Under the pieces are notes generated by a model. It did no database searches. It was not told where the DNA came from and was given only the letters and a program-made list of their open reading frames with translations. A stretch of DNA of 37,752 nucleotides from Symploca sp. SIO3C6 (lineage in GTDB: Bacteria > Cyanobacteriota > Cyanobacteriia > Cyanobacteriales > Coleofasciculaceae), in the NCBI GenBank assembly GCA_010692425.1, contig JAAHHJ010000016.1:1-37752 (forward strand), given 5' to 3'. A program made the translations under genes and the position numbers. Below are positions 1-8,295 of the stretch, in pieces. How positions within the stretch are numbered: position 1 is the stretch's first letter; each line of letters starts with the position of its first letter.

Positions 1-2
1 TT

Positions 3-104
3 GAACACTGGTGGCACAAAGTCAAAACAGCGATTAGAAAAGAGTTGCCTAAGTATAATTTTGATGTCCACAAAGCGGCGGATGCAGCCTTTCAGTATTT
101 GTAA
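3..104 (+). pseudogene. Transposase C-terminal fragment (IS630/DDE-like), cut by the window edge
   Basis: The first 102 bases encode the last 33 residues of a protein that enters from the left. The frame begins EHWWHKVKTAIRKELPKYNF and ends at a TAA. A conserved-looking E-H-W-W-H-K-x-K block followed by a short helical tail is typical of the C-terminal end of DDE transposases of the IS630 type, where the catalytic Glu lies in such an N-P-I-E-x-x-W-W context. Only the tail is visible, so I cannot tell whether the full gene to the left is intact. The next ORF starts without its own 5' end just after this stop, which suggests the element inserted into it. Confidence 0.55.
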
Positions 105-493
105 ACACACCAGCGCGCAGCGCTATAGTATTCAGCGATACTAGAACTGGCGAACAAAATCGATTATTATTCAGTGGTATCAATCTCAAAGAACTTCCTC
201 AGTTACCTGTAGAGGAATATAACAAAGGATTTTATATGCCCATGGGAATAGGGGTGCCACCGTTTTATCAAAGCTACGAAGAATTAAAACAGAATCCCCC
301 CCATGAAAGTCCCTATTTCAGTGTATTACTAGATTCAAAAGACCAGTGGATAGATCATCACAGCCTAGCAGTTGATGGTCCAGTTATGCACCGGGATCAG
401 GATAACCCCAACTTGCTGCATGTTTACTTGTTATCTTACGAGAGGCATACTTTAGTTGGTCATTTTCTAATCAATTTGGAGGGAGTGATTTAG
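101..493 (+). pseudogene. Hypothetical protein, apparently truncated at its 5' end
   Basis: The first ATG is at 236 (85 codons to the stop), but the same frame is open and protein-like back to about 101, reading for example SDTRTGEQNRLLFSGINLKE. The real gene therefore probably began further upstream and lost its start when the transposon-like sequence on its left arrived. The protein is hydrophilic and has no membrane segment or motif that I recognise. It could be a remnant, or a shortened protein translated from the ATG at 236. No strong ribosome binding site precedes that ATG (GAGGAATAT lies about 20 bases before it). Confidence 0.45.
111..128. repeat. GCGCGYAGCGCTATAG interspersed repeat, copy 1
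   Basis: The core GCGCGCAGCGCTATAG at 112-127 recurs with one change, in opposite orientation, at 2275-2290 (CTATAGCGCTACGCGC). GC-rich palindromic cores of this kind are common interspersed repeats in cyanobacterial genomes (from memory). This copy lies at the junction between the transposase tail and the truncated ORF, where an insertion or rearrangement boundary is expected. Confidence 0.45.
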
Positions 494-660
494 TGGCGAT
501 TTTGTATTAAATTGTTGTGTATTTAATTTGTATATTTTATTTTGCTGTTGAAATTGGGTATCGGCTATGGTGAAATCAAGCCTTACCCAACTACCACACC
601 CAGCTGAGCTGCATATTTAATGCAACTCAGCTTATGTATTAGGTGTTAGATATTCAGGTT

Positions 661-2136
661 TTATTTGTGTCGGATCTTGTCATACACTTCTAGATACTCA
701 GTACCTGGATCATTCCAGGAATAGTCATATTCCATACCCTGAATCACCAGCTTACGGAACTCGTCTCGATAGTTTTGCCATAACCCAATTGCCCGATCCA
801 TAGCTGATTCTAGGGCATAGTTATCACCCTGATAGAACACATAGCCATTGCGTTTCTCAGGGGGCGTGTTTTGGTCATAATCTCGATCAAAAACGGTATT
901 TACTAACCCACCAACTCCCCGCACAATGGGGACTGTTCCATATTTCAATCCAATCACTTGAGTTAGCCCGCAGGGTTCGTAGTTACTAGGAACAACAATC
1001 ATATCAGCTCCCGCATAGATCAGATGGGCTAATTCTTCATTAAAACCAATTTCTAAATGGCAGTCAGGATTGTTGTTTAAGAAGTTTTTCTCATGCCAAA
1101 AACGAGCATTGATCCCAGCTTCTGTTGCTGAACCTAATAGCACAAATTGCGCTCCTCGCCCTAGGGCGTAGTAGATTGCGTGATGAACAAGGTGAACACC
1201 TTTTTGATCATCCAAGCGCCCGATGAAGGCAACAAGCGGTTTATCCTCATTACTGAGCAGGAGTCTCTCTCGCAGGGCTTTTTTGTTCCATTCCTTGCCT
1301 TGCATGTCCTCCTTATCGTAGTGATAAGGAATGTAGTTATCAACTCCTGGATTCCACATATCATAGTTAAGACCGTTGAGAATCCCACCGAATTTGTGCT
1401 GGTGTAGATGGATCGTATGACCTAACCCATAACTTATACCTGTGTGTCTTGCCTCCCAAGCGTGATGAGGTGAAACCGTGTTCACATGATTGGAATAAAC
1501 AATCCCTCCTTTCATAAAATTCAAGGCAAAGGGGTTGAAGTTATCACCGAGGTGGTCATAATTGAAGTAGTAAGGCTCACGATTGAGACCTGTTGCCCAG
1601 AGTACATCTGCTCCAGCAATCCCTTGGTGCTTAAAGTTATGAATGGTATAGCAGACACGTTGGTGCTCCATACCATGGTATTTATACATCTCAAAGAGCA
1701 TGACTGGGACTAAGCCTGTCTGCCAGTCATGGCAATGGATGATATCGGGACGTTTGTTGCTTTTAAGCAAGAATTCCAAAGCAGCTTTGCTGAAAAAGGC
1801 AAAACGCATATTGTCGTCATTGCCACCGTAATAATAACCTCGGTTGAAAAAGTTATCATTGGAATGGGGTTCTATAAAAAAGCAGACTTGTCCGTGTACC
1901 CAACCGCAGTAGACAGAGCAGTGGATAGCAGCACCATACCAGGGTACCCACAACTCGCGATAGGCATCATGTAGTCCCCAAATATGGTCGTAGCGCATGC
2001 AGTCATATTTAGGTAAAATCAGTTCGACACAATTTCCGCGAACCTCTAGCTCTCGACTAAGTCCGTAAACAACATCGCCTAAGCCTCCAGCTTTAATGAC
2101 GGGGGCACACTCAGAGGCAATTTGAACGATGTACAT
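661..2136 (-). CDS. glgA: Glycogen synthase (ADP-glucose alpha-1,4-glucosyltransferase, GT5)
   Basis: This enzyme elongates alpha-1,4-glucan chains from ADP-glucose, the cyanobacterial carbon store. It has 491 residues from the chosen start. The N-terminal ADP-glucose binding K-x-G-G motif is KAGGLGD (K15). A HDWQTG block, a C-terminal GT-B donor site with VPSNYEPCGLTQ, and the GTVPIVRGVGGL block are all present. The frame extends 10 codons further upstream, but the ATG at 2136 follows AGGAG by 5 bases and gives the canonical MYIVQIASECAPV start. It looks intact and like the longer of the glycogen synthase paralogues of cyanobacteria. A large perfect inverted repeat lies about 54 bp upstream. 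It appears monocistronic, since the next minus-strand gene upstream ends at 2621. Confidence 0.95.
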   Translation of the reverse strand: MYIVQIASECAPVIKAGGLGDVVYGLSRELEVRGNCVELILPKYDCMRYDHIWGLHDAYRELWVPWYGAAIHCSVYCGWVHGQVCFFIEPHSNDNFFNRGYYYGGNDDNMRFAFFSKAALEFLLKSNKRPDIIHCHDWQTGLVPVMLFEMYKYHGMEHQRVCYTIHNFKHQGIAGADVLWATGLNREPYYFNYDHLGDNFNPFALNFMKGGIVYSNHVNTVSPHHAWEARHTGISYGLGHTIHLHQHKFGGILNGLNYDMWNPGVDNYIPYHYDKEDMQGKEWNKKALRERLLLSNEDKPLVAFIGRLDDQKGVHLVHHAIYYALGRGAQFVLLGSATEAGINARFWHEKNFLNNNPDCHLEIGFNEELAHLIYAGADMIVVPSNYEPCGLTQVIGLKYGTVPIVRGVGGLVNTVFDRDYDQNTPPEKRNGYVFYQGDNYALESAMDRAIGLWQNYRDEFRKLVIQGMEYDYSWNDPGTEYLEVYDKIRHK

Positions 2137-2189
2137 ATTTGCTCCTCTTAACTCCTTTCTTAACAAAAATTTATTTTCCTATTTCTTTA

Positions 2190-2231
2190 TTCAAGTAAAG
2201 GACTGGATTTATGGCAAGTCCTTTACTTGAA
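2190..2231. promoter_or_regulatory. Perfect 15-bp inverted repeat upstream of glgA
   Basis: Arms TTCAAGTAAAGGACT (2190-2204) and AGTCCTTTACTTGAA (2217-2231) are perfectly complementary and separated by 12 bases. Neither side is followed by a T run, so it does not look like an intrinsic terminator. It lies 54-95 bp before the glgA start, inside the likely promoter or 5' UTR. It could be an operator or an mRNA hairpin. Confidence 0.5.
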
Positions 2232-2274
2232 CATTCTGGACAAGTCTACAGCAGTGGGGCTATTAAATTGTGCT

Positions 2275-2290
2275 CTATAGCGCTACGCGC
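2275..2290. repeat. GCGCGYAGCGCTATAG interspersed repeat, copy 2
   Basis: The inverted counterpart of the repeat at 111-128. It is followed by GC-rich sequence containing a short near-direct repeat (aaggctccagggcag / aaggctccaaggcag). Confidence 0.4.
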
Positions 2291-2406
2291 AAGGCTCCAG
2301 GGCAGAAGGCTCCAAGGCAGAAGGGGTGAATTTGACAAAGTTTTAGCGATTTAGCTTGTCCTAACCTTAATACGAACTGCTCTACTAAGCTGTTGTGCAT
2401 TTTTAA

Positions 2407-2545
2407 AGATTGACATCCTCCCCGGCAAACAAAGGCGCGGAGATTGCCACCTATTCAAACAGCGACAACTGAATAAATGTTGAACGGGTTGACGCTTCAT
2501 GGGCTGCCGCTGACTTTACGCCAGTCTTACTAAAAGGGGGAGGCA
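2407..2545 (-). mobile_element. Right-end / omega-RNA-like remnant of an IS200/IS605-family element
   Basis: On the minus strand this stretch reads from a C5-T4 start through a GC-rich scaffold-like part to a CTCCGCGCC...GGGGAGGATGTCAA end. That terminal hairpin plus GGGGAGGATGTCAA is the look of the right end of cyanobacterial IS1341/IS605-type elements, which also encodes the 3' part of the TnpB guide RNA (recognised from memory). No tnpB or tnpA reading frame accompanies it, so it is a relic or a non-autonomous (MITE-like) copy. Confidence 0.45.
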
Positions 2546-2583
2546 CCAAACCCATTTTTTTGGTCAGAAGATTAATTAAAAAC

Positions 2584-2620
2584 TTCTCCCCATCTCCCTA
2601 TCTCCCCATCTCCCCCTCTC
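2584..2620. repeat. CTCCCCAT-type short tandem repeat array
   Basis: Degenerate 7-8 bp units of the form CTCCCCAT / CTCCCTAT lie directly next to the glcF stop codon. Related G/A-rich (reverse-complement) arrays occur at 15378-15410, 18276-18312 and 20830-20860. They are the short tandemly repeated repetitive (STRR) class of filamentous cyanobacteria. Confidence 0.6.
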
Positions 2621-4024
2621 TTAACTCTCCAACTTCACCCCTCGAATCGAATAATCCAACAACTCCATCGGATGCATCAAAGTAGTTTCTTTTCCCCGCA
2701 ACTGCAAATGCTTCTTGATTTGCAATGAACAACCAGGATTAGCTGAAGCAATCAATTCAGCCCCAGTATTGAGCAAATTTTCCACCTTTTGCTGCCCCAA
2801 CTCATCTGCCACTTCTGGTTGCAACATGTTGTAAACTCCAGCACTACCACAACACAAAGCTGCATCTAGGGGTTCTCGCAACTGCACTCCCGGAATTTGC
2901 CGCAACAACTGCCGTGGTTGTACACTAATTTTCTGTCCATGCAGGAGATGACAGGCATCCTGATAAACCATCGTCAGTGGTTCATCTTTGAGTGGTGACA
3001 GCTTTACCGTCAGCCCCACTTCAGACAAGAATTCTTGTACATCTTTTACTGTATCGGCAAATTTTTGAGCCTTCTCTCGATACTCTGGGTCATCTTTTAA
3101 GATATGCCCGTATTCCTTAAGGGTATGACCACAACCAGCAGCATTGATAATCACTGCCTCAACACCAGTACCTTCAAAACTATCAATCATCTGTCGCGCC
3201 ATAATTTTAGCTTGTTTGGTTTGCCCCTGATGCTCTGGCAAAGCAGCACAACAGCCCTGAGTTTTGGGAATTACCACTTCGCAACCATTGGCAGTTAAGA
3301 CACGCACCGTTGCTGCATTTACTGGTGAAAAAAACAAACGCTGCACGCAGCCGATAATCATCCCGACGCGGTAGCGTTTTTTTCCTTGGGCAGGAATAAC
3401 CTCTGGCAATTTATCTCGAAAAGCATCCAAAGTAATTGACGGCAAAATCGAATCCATCGCTGCCAAGCGTGGGAATACCTGTTTAAGTAAACCAGTAGCA
3501 CGGACAAGTTTTTGCAATCCCAATTTCTGATAGAAATAGAGAGGGGTTAGTAAAGGGCGAAGACGTCCAGGGTAGGGAAAGAGATTAAATATTAAACTTC
3601 TGATAATCTGCTCTGGGAGAGTGCGGGGCTGATTGCGTTCAACTTGATGGCGAGTAGCCGAAATTAACTTGTCATACTGAACACCAGAAGGGCAGGTAGT
3701 CACACAAGCCAGACATCCCAAGCAAGAATCAAAATGTTGTGTTGTTGCCTCAACTAGAGGAGCCTCACCCTTATTAATAGCATTCATCAAATAAATCCGT
3801 CCCCGAGGAGAATCCATCTCCTTACCAATTACTCGGTAACTGGGACAAGTAGATAAACAAAAACCGCAATGAACACAAGTATCTATAAGTTCTTGTGGGG
3901 GTGGCTTTTGAGTATCAAAACCAGAGATTGAGGTTTTCGGTTCAAGTTGTTTAAAAGCTGAACTTTCCTTAACAGATTCTGGAGTTGGGAATTTAGGAGA
4001 AGGTGTAGTAGATGAACTCGCCAT
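2621..4024 (-). CDS. glcF: Glycolate oxidase iron-sulfur subunit GlcF
   Basis: Electron-transfer subunit of glycolate dehydrogenase, which oxidises glycolate to glyoxylate in photorespiration. It has 467 residues, near the usual length plus an N-terminal Ser/Pro/Lys-rich extension of about 40. Two 4Fe-4S ferredoxin motifs are complete: CVHCGFCLSTCP (C50, C53, C56, C60) and CLGCLACVTTCP (C101, C104, C107, C111). Two cysteine-rich CCG domains follow, with QGCCAALPEHQG and LCCGSAGVYN. The partner subunit glcE lies immediately upstream on the same strand with a 146-bp gap filled by heptamer repeats. The gene is probably the last of a four-gene operon. The related lactate-utilisation protein LutA has a similar domain plan, but adjacency to glcE favours GlcF. 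Confidence 0.92.
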   Translation of the reverse strand: MASSSTTPSPKFPTPESVKESSAFKQLEPKTSISGFDTQKPPPQELIDTCVHCGFCLSTCPSYRVIGKEMDSPRGRIYLMNAINKGEAPLVEATTQHFDSCLGCLACVTTCPSGVQYDKLISATRHQVERNQPRTLPEQIIRSLIFNLFPYPGRLRPLLTPLYFYQKLGLQKLVRATGLLKQVFPRLAAMDSILPSITLDAFRDKLPEVIPAQGKKRYRVGMIIGCVQRLFFSPVNAATVRVLTANGCEVVIPKTQGCCAALPEHQGQTKQAKIMARQMIDSFEGTGVEAVIINAAGCGHTLKEYGHILKDDPEYREKAQKFADTVKDVQEFLSEVGLTVKLSPLKDEPLTMVYQDACHLLHGQKISVQPRQLLRQIPGVQLREPLDAALCCGSAGVYNMLQPEVADELGQQKVENLLNTGAELIASANPGCSLQIKKHLQLRGKETTLMHPMELLDYSIRGVKLES

Positions 4025-4113
4025 ATTATCTATAGACTTCTTACAATTGACTGTTCATAGTTCATTGTTGATTGTTCATGGGGACAGTATTTCACAGCTG
4101 TCGAATACCAACC

Positions 4114-4148
4114 CCATGAGCCATGAACCATGAGCCATGAACCATGAA
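4114..4148. repeat. CCATGAR heptamer tandem repeat between glcE and glcF
   Basis: Five contiguous units: CCATGAG, CCATGAA, CCATGAG, CCATGAA, CCATGAA. Upstream, at 4051-4080, are looser copies on the other strand (GTTCATAGTTCATTG), which can pair with this array. It interrupts an otherwise tightly packed operon. Confidence 0.75.
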
Positions 4149-4170
4149 ACATTTTTATATTGTTGATTGC

Positions 4171-5487
4171 TTAAATTCCCCCCACAAACCTCTGAGGACT
4201 AAAAAGATTTTTCGGATCAAATTTTTGTTTAAGGTTACGCATAATCTCAAGAGCATTACCGTTGTAACCCCAGACATCTAACTGCTGTTTCCAAGAAATT
4301 GGTGCTTCCAGAATTGTGAGAAACCCGTTTTGAGCTTGGCAATAGTGTCGGAGTTCCATAATTGTTTGAGGCGTGATAGTGATAGGGTCAAGCCGCACGT
4401 GACCTATGCCACTACCCGCATGAATATATGCATTTACTGATGATGAAGTCAAAGTTTCTAGCTTAGTCAGTGTGTTAACTGCAGCCGTCGGTAACACTCC
4501 TATTTTGCAAGTAATTGCTGAGGTTTGTGGTGTTATCCAGATTTGTTTTGGTAATGATTGCCATAGATTCGTCTCTTGGGCATCAACATATAAAGTGCCT
4601 TTTAAGCCCAACTGCTGCCCTACTTCCAATAATCGTGAGGACTGTTCTTTAACACTTTCACTCACACTTTGAAAACGTACCATTAAGCCTATACCCTGCC
4701 CTATACCCAGTTGAGCTGCTAGCTGGGTTGAGAGCAAATCAACAGCTGTCGGCGTTAAAGCAGAAGCTAGTAAGGTTTTAGTTGCAGATGCTATTGCCTC
4801 TGCTTTACCTGTCAGTACCACTGTTGCTGATGTCTCTGGTAATGGATAAACTCGTAAAGTCACTTGTGTGATCATTCCCAGGGTTCCATAGGAACCAGTC
4901 AACAGCTTCATCAAATCGTAACCTGCAACATTTTTGACCACTCGAGAGCCAGCTTTAACAATTTGACCATCGTAGCGGACAAAAGAAATGCCCAGCAACA
5001 TGTCTCGCACGCCGCCATAGCGCTGACGCCAAGAACCACTATCTGCAGTGGCAATGATACCACCGAGAGTAGCTTCTTGGGGATATGCAGGTTCAAGGGG
5101 CAAAAATTGACCAGTCTTTAAGAGAATCTCTTGTAAGTCAGCAAATTTGACTCCGGCTTCAGCGGTAACAGTTAAATCACTAACTGCATGTTCAATCACG
5201 CGGTTAAGGCGTTTGCTGCTAACTATGAGTTCAACTTTCTTGCCCACACCACCCCAACTGAGTTTGCTGCCATTGCCGCAGGGAATTACGCTCCAACTGT
5301 GGCGGTGGGCGCAGTTGATCACTTGGGCAAGTTCTTCGGCACTGCTAGGGTAAATAATTGTACTCGGTAAGTTATCCGGTATGTTGATCCTGCCAAGAGT
5401 TTCTTGCCAGTTTGGTTCTAAGGAATCCCATTGACATACACCAGAGTTACTAACTATCGATTCAAGTTCCTGCGCGATCGCTTTCAT
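4171..5487 (-). CDS. glcE: Glycolate oxidase FAD-binding subunit GlcE
   Basis: Flavin subunit of glycolate dehydrogenase. It has 438 residues and belongs to the PCMH-type FAD-binding oxidase family (GlcD/GlcE). The FAD pyrophosphate loop PCGNGSKLSWGG is at residues 69-80, followed by the ATLGGIIATADSGSWRQRYG and SYGTLGMITQVTLRV blocks, and a C-terminal oxidase domain ending KFDPKNLFSPQRF. Its ATG shares the A of the preceding gene's stop (TAATG), which indicates translational coupling, and no ribosome binding site is evident. A HIP1 octamer covers codons 3-5. glcF follows. GlcD is longer and carries the catalytic lactate-dehydrogenase-like region; this shorter protein fits GlcE. A GlcD homologue would have to be elsewhere. 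Confidence 0.9.
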   Translation of the reverse strand: MKAIAQELESIVSNSGVCQWDSLEPNWQETLGRINIPDNLPSTIIYPSSAEELAQVINCAHRHSWSVIPCGNGSKLSWGGVGKKVELIVSSKRLNRVIEHAVSDLTVTAEAGVKFADLQEILLKTGQFLPLEPAYPQEATLGGIIATADSGSWRQRYGGVRDMLLGISFVRYDGQIVKAGSRVVKNVAGYDLMKLLTGSYGTLGMITQVTLRVYPLPETSATVVLTGKAEAIASATKTLLASALTPTAVDLLSTQLAAQLGIGQGIGLMVRFQSVSESVKEQSSRLLEVGQQLGLKGTLYVDAQETNLWQSLPKQIWITPQTSAITCKIGVLPTAAVNTLTKLETLTSSSVNAYIHAGSGIGHVRLDPITITPQTIMELRHYCQAQNGFLTILEAPISWKQQLDVWGYNGNALEIMRNLKQKFDPKNLFSPQRFVGGI

Positions 5488-6791
5488 TAGCCAAAAGTAT
5501 CATATATATAAAACTGGAGATAGTCTCCATTAATATCACCTCCATCTACAACAACCAAACCATCACCGCCATCAACAGCCTGAGCCGTAGCCCTAGTTTT
5601 AGCAATGCCTTGGCTGAGGACTTGTAAAATCTTTTGAGGACTGAAAGATTCCAATTCTACAAATTTACCAGCTTCCAGCCATGATAATTCTTCAGCCCTC
5701 AAATTCTGCCGCACTGCCGGAGATAATTGTCTAGCTTGCTGTTTCATTTCTTCTGATTCTCCCACAAATACCTTAGGATTTTTAAAAACCTGGCGCGGTA
5801 ACAGCCCTAGATCATAGATATTGACACTACCATCTCCAAACCAATTGGGACTAGTGCGCAAATTATTAACCAGGCTGATGCCACTAGGACTTGCATCATG
5901 GAGGGCGTATACTGTTAATGACCGATTGCGGCGCACCATCTCCAAGACAGTGCTAAAAATACTTTGGGGATAGCCAGTTATACTAAGTACTGCACAGTTA
6001 TATTCAAAGTGGAAGTTATTAGCAATCAGCATTTGAGCAATGGCAGTGCGATCGCAGACTACTAGTCTATCAAAACTATAGGCACTAATCTCAGGACTAA
6101 TTTCGGCAGGTGTGGTTTGTTCTTGGGGAGCGGGCAGTATTTTATCGTGCAAACCATTCACTTCCCTCCAGCGAAGCAGCCATTGTTGAATTTGACTTGG
6201 GGTTATCAACAGAGATTGTGGTATTTGCTGTTGGCGAATTAGTTGCCTAGTGCCCAAATAAATAGATAGCATTCCTAGAAGGATACTAATTACAGATATA
6301 GATAATGAATCAATTACTGCTATACCTAGATAATTGCCAACAATTAATATGATTGTCCCAATTATTTGTAAAATTTTGGCATTAGCTTTGCGACCTTTAT
6401 AAGTCAAGTTACTAGAATTACTGGCACGGAAAAAATTAAAAATAAAGCCTAAATTTAATAGTGGGGCAACAACGATGAACAAATCACTATTTATTAGGTT
6501 AAGTACCCAGCTATTCATTAAAAAATAAGCCAACAAACACCAGAATCTAGCTCCAAAATAATGACGTTTTAAACGTCTATCCAAAAAATACAAAAACTGC
6601 TGAGGAGTAAAAAATAGAGTATTGTTAACGGAAATATCAGCGATCGCTTTAGCAAAAAAGGGGTCAGTAAATTTTAATTTACCCATACTTGTGGGTTCAA
6701 AAGCAAACTGATGCCCACAGTTTTTGCACCTTCCACGGTTAGCAGTACGCTCACGCAAGTTATTGTCTGTACCACAGCGAATACATTTCAT
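5487..6791 (-). CDS. Membrane protein with N-terminal zinc ribbon, unknown function
   Basis: I do not recognise a named family. The protein starts with a rubredoxin-type zinc ribbon, CIRCG...GRCKNCG (C3, C6, C22, C25 from the ATG). About four membrane segments lie at residues 82-180, followed by a soluble C-terminal domain of about 240 residues. That domain has alternating strands and helices, with VVCDRTAIAQML, LSITGYPQS and VYALHDASPSGISLV. The last resembles a D-x-D strand of Toprim-like folds, but this is only suggestive. Start choice: the ATG at 6791 has GAGGGG 8 bases upstream. A GTG at 6800 would overlap the previous stop (GTGA) but lacks a spaced ribosome binding site. It lies between the decarboxylase homologue and glcE with virtually no gaps, so it is surely cotranscribed with them. 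Confidence 0.75.
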   Translation of the reverse strand: MKCIRCGTDNNLRERTANRGRCKNCGHQFAFEPTSMGKLKFTDPFFAKAIADISVNNTLFFTPQQFLYFLDRRLKRHYFGARFWCLLAYFLMNSWVLNLINSDLFIVVAPLLNLGFIFNFFRASNSSNLTYKGRKANAKILQIIGTIILIVGNYLGIAVIDSLSISVISILLGMLSIYLGTRQLIRQQQIPQSLLITPSQIQQWLLRWREVNGLHDKILPAPQEQTTPAEISPEISAYSFDRLVVCDRTAIAQMLIANNFHFEYNCAVLSITGYPQSIFSTVLEMVRRNRSLTVYALHDASPSGISLVNNLRTSPNWFGDGSVNIYDLGLLPRQVFKNPKVFVGESEEMKQQARQLSPAVRQNLRAEELSWLEAGKFVELESFSPQKILQVLSQGIAKTRATAQAVDGGDGLVVVDGGDINGDYLQFYIYDTFG

Positions 6792-6796
6792 CCCCT

Positions 6797-8020
6797 TCAC
6801 CCCTCTTGAGCAAATAATTGGTTGTTTAATAAAATACTGTAATCTTCTCGCTGGCGAATTAATCGGTGCCTATCACCTTCTAATAAAACTTCCGGGGGGC
6901 GAGGGCGATGTAAGAAGTGAGAAGACATGGCATAACCATAAGCTCCCACATCTAAAATAGCGACGACATCTCCTATTTGCAAAGCTGGAAGTTGACAATT
7001 TCTTCCTAAGTAATCCCGTGAATAGGTAGTATTACCGCAGACATCAGTTAGGTAAAGTTCGCCATTAGTATCCGCCCAAGTAGCAATTTCTCGGTAGCCA
7101 CCATGCACTGAAGGAACTGATAAATTGGCGACAGTGGTATCTACTCCCAGAATTTGTTTACCTGATTGCCACTTCACTGAAACCACCGTTGCTAATAGGG
7201 TACCACAACCGGCGATCGCAGCACGCCCTGGTTCAATAATTAACTCTATTTTTCTACCGAGAGCATTTAAATGTTTAGTTAACTCCCTACCAAAATCTTG
7301 CCAATCAAAGGCTACACCATCAGCGTGATAAGGATAGCCAAATCCACCACCAAAATCAAGATATTCCCAGTCTGGCAAAAGCTTACCAATAGCTAATAAT
7401 TGTTCAATAACTTGGGTAAAAGCTTTAGTTGCACTGGTGCCAGTGCCGCGATAAAAATGCAAGCCACTTAGCTTTAAACCAGCGGCTTTAGTTATTTTGA
7501 GCGCTGCCGGAAATTCTTCTGGGCGCACCCCGATGCGATTTTCAGCAGTTAATTCAGGTAAATTTAACCGCAACCCCAATCGCAGTCTAGGCAATTGCTG
7601 CTTTACATCTTGATATACTTGACAACACAAATCCAGTTGAGACACACTATCTAAGTTTAAAGTGGCAGTACCCCATTTGAGTACTTGCTCCATCTCAGCG
7701 CGATTGAGATTACTACCGCTGTAAACAATTTGCTGAGGGGGAAAACCAGCTGTTAAACCCAAATAAATATCTCCTGGTGTATTGGCATGGAGTCCCCAAC
7801 CGCTAATAAGAATTCTTCTTAATAACTCAAGGTTGCCATTAGTCACACTGGCAAAGTGAAACTTAGTAAAGGGATAAGGAATGGATTGGGTAATGTGAGC
7901 AATGGTTTCCTGTAGGTGCTCATGCTGATAAATGTATAGAGGAGAGCCATAATTAGTCAGTAATTCCTCAGCTAGTTCCAGAGAAAAGGGCTTTGTCGGG
8001 AATGCTTGTGTTGACACCAT
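6797..8020 (-). CDS. Fold-type III PLP decarboxylase homologue (Orn/DAP decarboxylase 2 family) lacking the usual Schiff-base lysine
   Basis: Length (407 residues) and motifs fit the alanine-racemase-fold decarboxylases that include LysA. They include the YIY start block, DFGGGFGYPY (phosphate binding), EPGRAAIAGCG, and a C-terminal DVCGNTTYSRD then LDVGAYGYAMSSHF. The expected Tyr/Phe-Ala-Val-Lys-Ala-Asn stretch with the PLP lysine is instead FHFASVTNGN, with Val (bases 7844-7846) at the lysine position. Either K53, four residues before that block, takes over, or the protein does not decarboxylate and acts as a PLP or ligand binder. The ATG at 8020 is chosen over a TTG at 8026. First gene of the operon with the zinc-ribbon protein, glcE and glcF. 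Substrate unknown. Confidence 0.82.
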   Translation of the reverse strand: MVSTQAFPTKPFSLELAEELLTNYGSPLYIYQHEHLQETIAHITQSIPYPFTKFHFASVTNGNLELLRRILISGWGLHANTPGDIYLGLTAGFPPQQIVYSGSNLNRAEMEQVLKWGTATLNLDSVSQLDLCCQVYQDVKQQLPRLRLGLRLNLPELTAENRIGVRPEEFPAALKITKAAGLKLSGLHFYRGTGTSATKAFTQVIEQLLAIGKLLPDWEYLDFGGGFGYPYHADGVAFDWQDFGRELTKHLNALGRKIELIIEPGRAAIAGCGTLLATVVSVKWQSGKQILGVDTTVANLSVPSVHGGYREIATWADTNGELYLTDVCGNTTYSRDYLGRNCQLPALQIGDVVAILDVGAYGYAMSSHFLHRPRPPEVLLEGDRHRLIRQREDYSILLNNQLFAQEG

Positions 8021-8220
8021 TGCCAAATCACCCTGCCAATTTACAATTTATATTCTGAATATGAACTTTTACTTGACCAGTTTAGTTAAGTATATTAGGC
8101 AAACACAAATTAAACAGCATATGCAAACTTTTGTTAAATTAACCTTAAGGAAAGCTAAAATTGGGCATCTGACCACCATACATCAATTTAAATCATTGTA
8201 TTATTGTATTGATTGTTGAT

Positions 8221-8248
8221 GTTTGACTACTTGGCCTTCGAGTCAAAC
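8221..8248. promoter_or_regulatory. Inverted repeat upstream of the small membrane protein gene
   Basis: GTTTGACT (8221-8228) and AGTCAAAC (8241-8248) form a perfect 8-bp inverted repeat with a 12-base spacer in the divergent intergenic region. It lies 48 bp before the small ORF at 8296. Candidate operator only. Confidence 0.3.
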
Positions 8249-8295
8249 TAAACCAAACGCTTAAGTTAAAATGAAAGTTATACCTCAAACAAATT

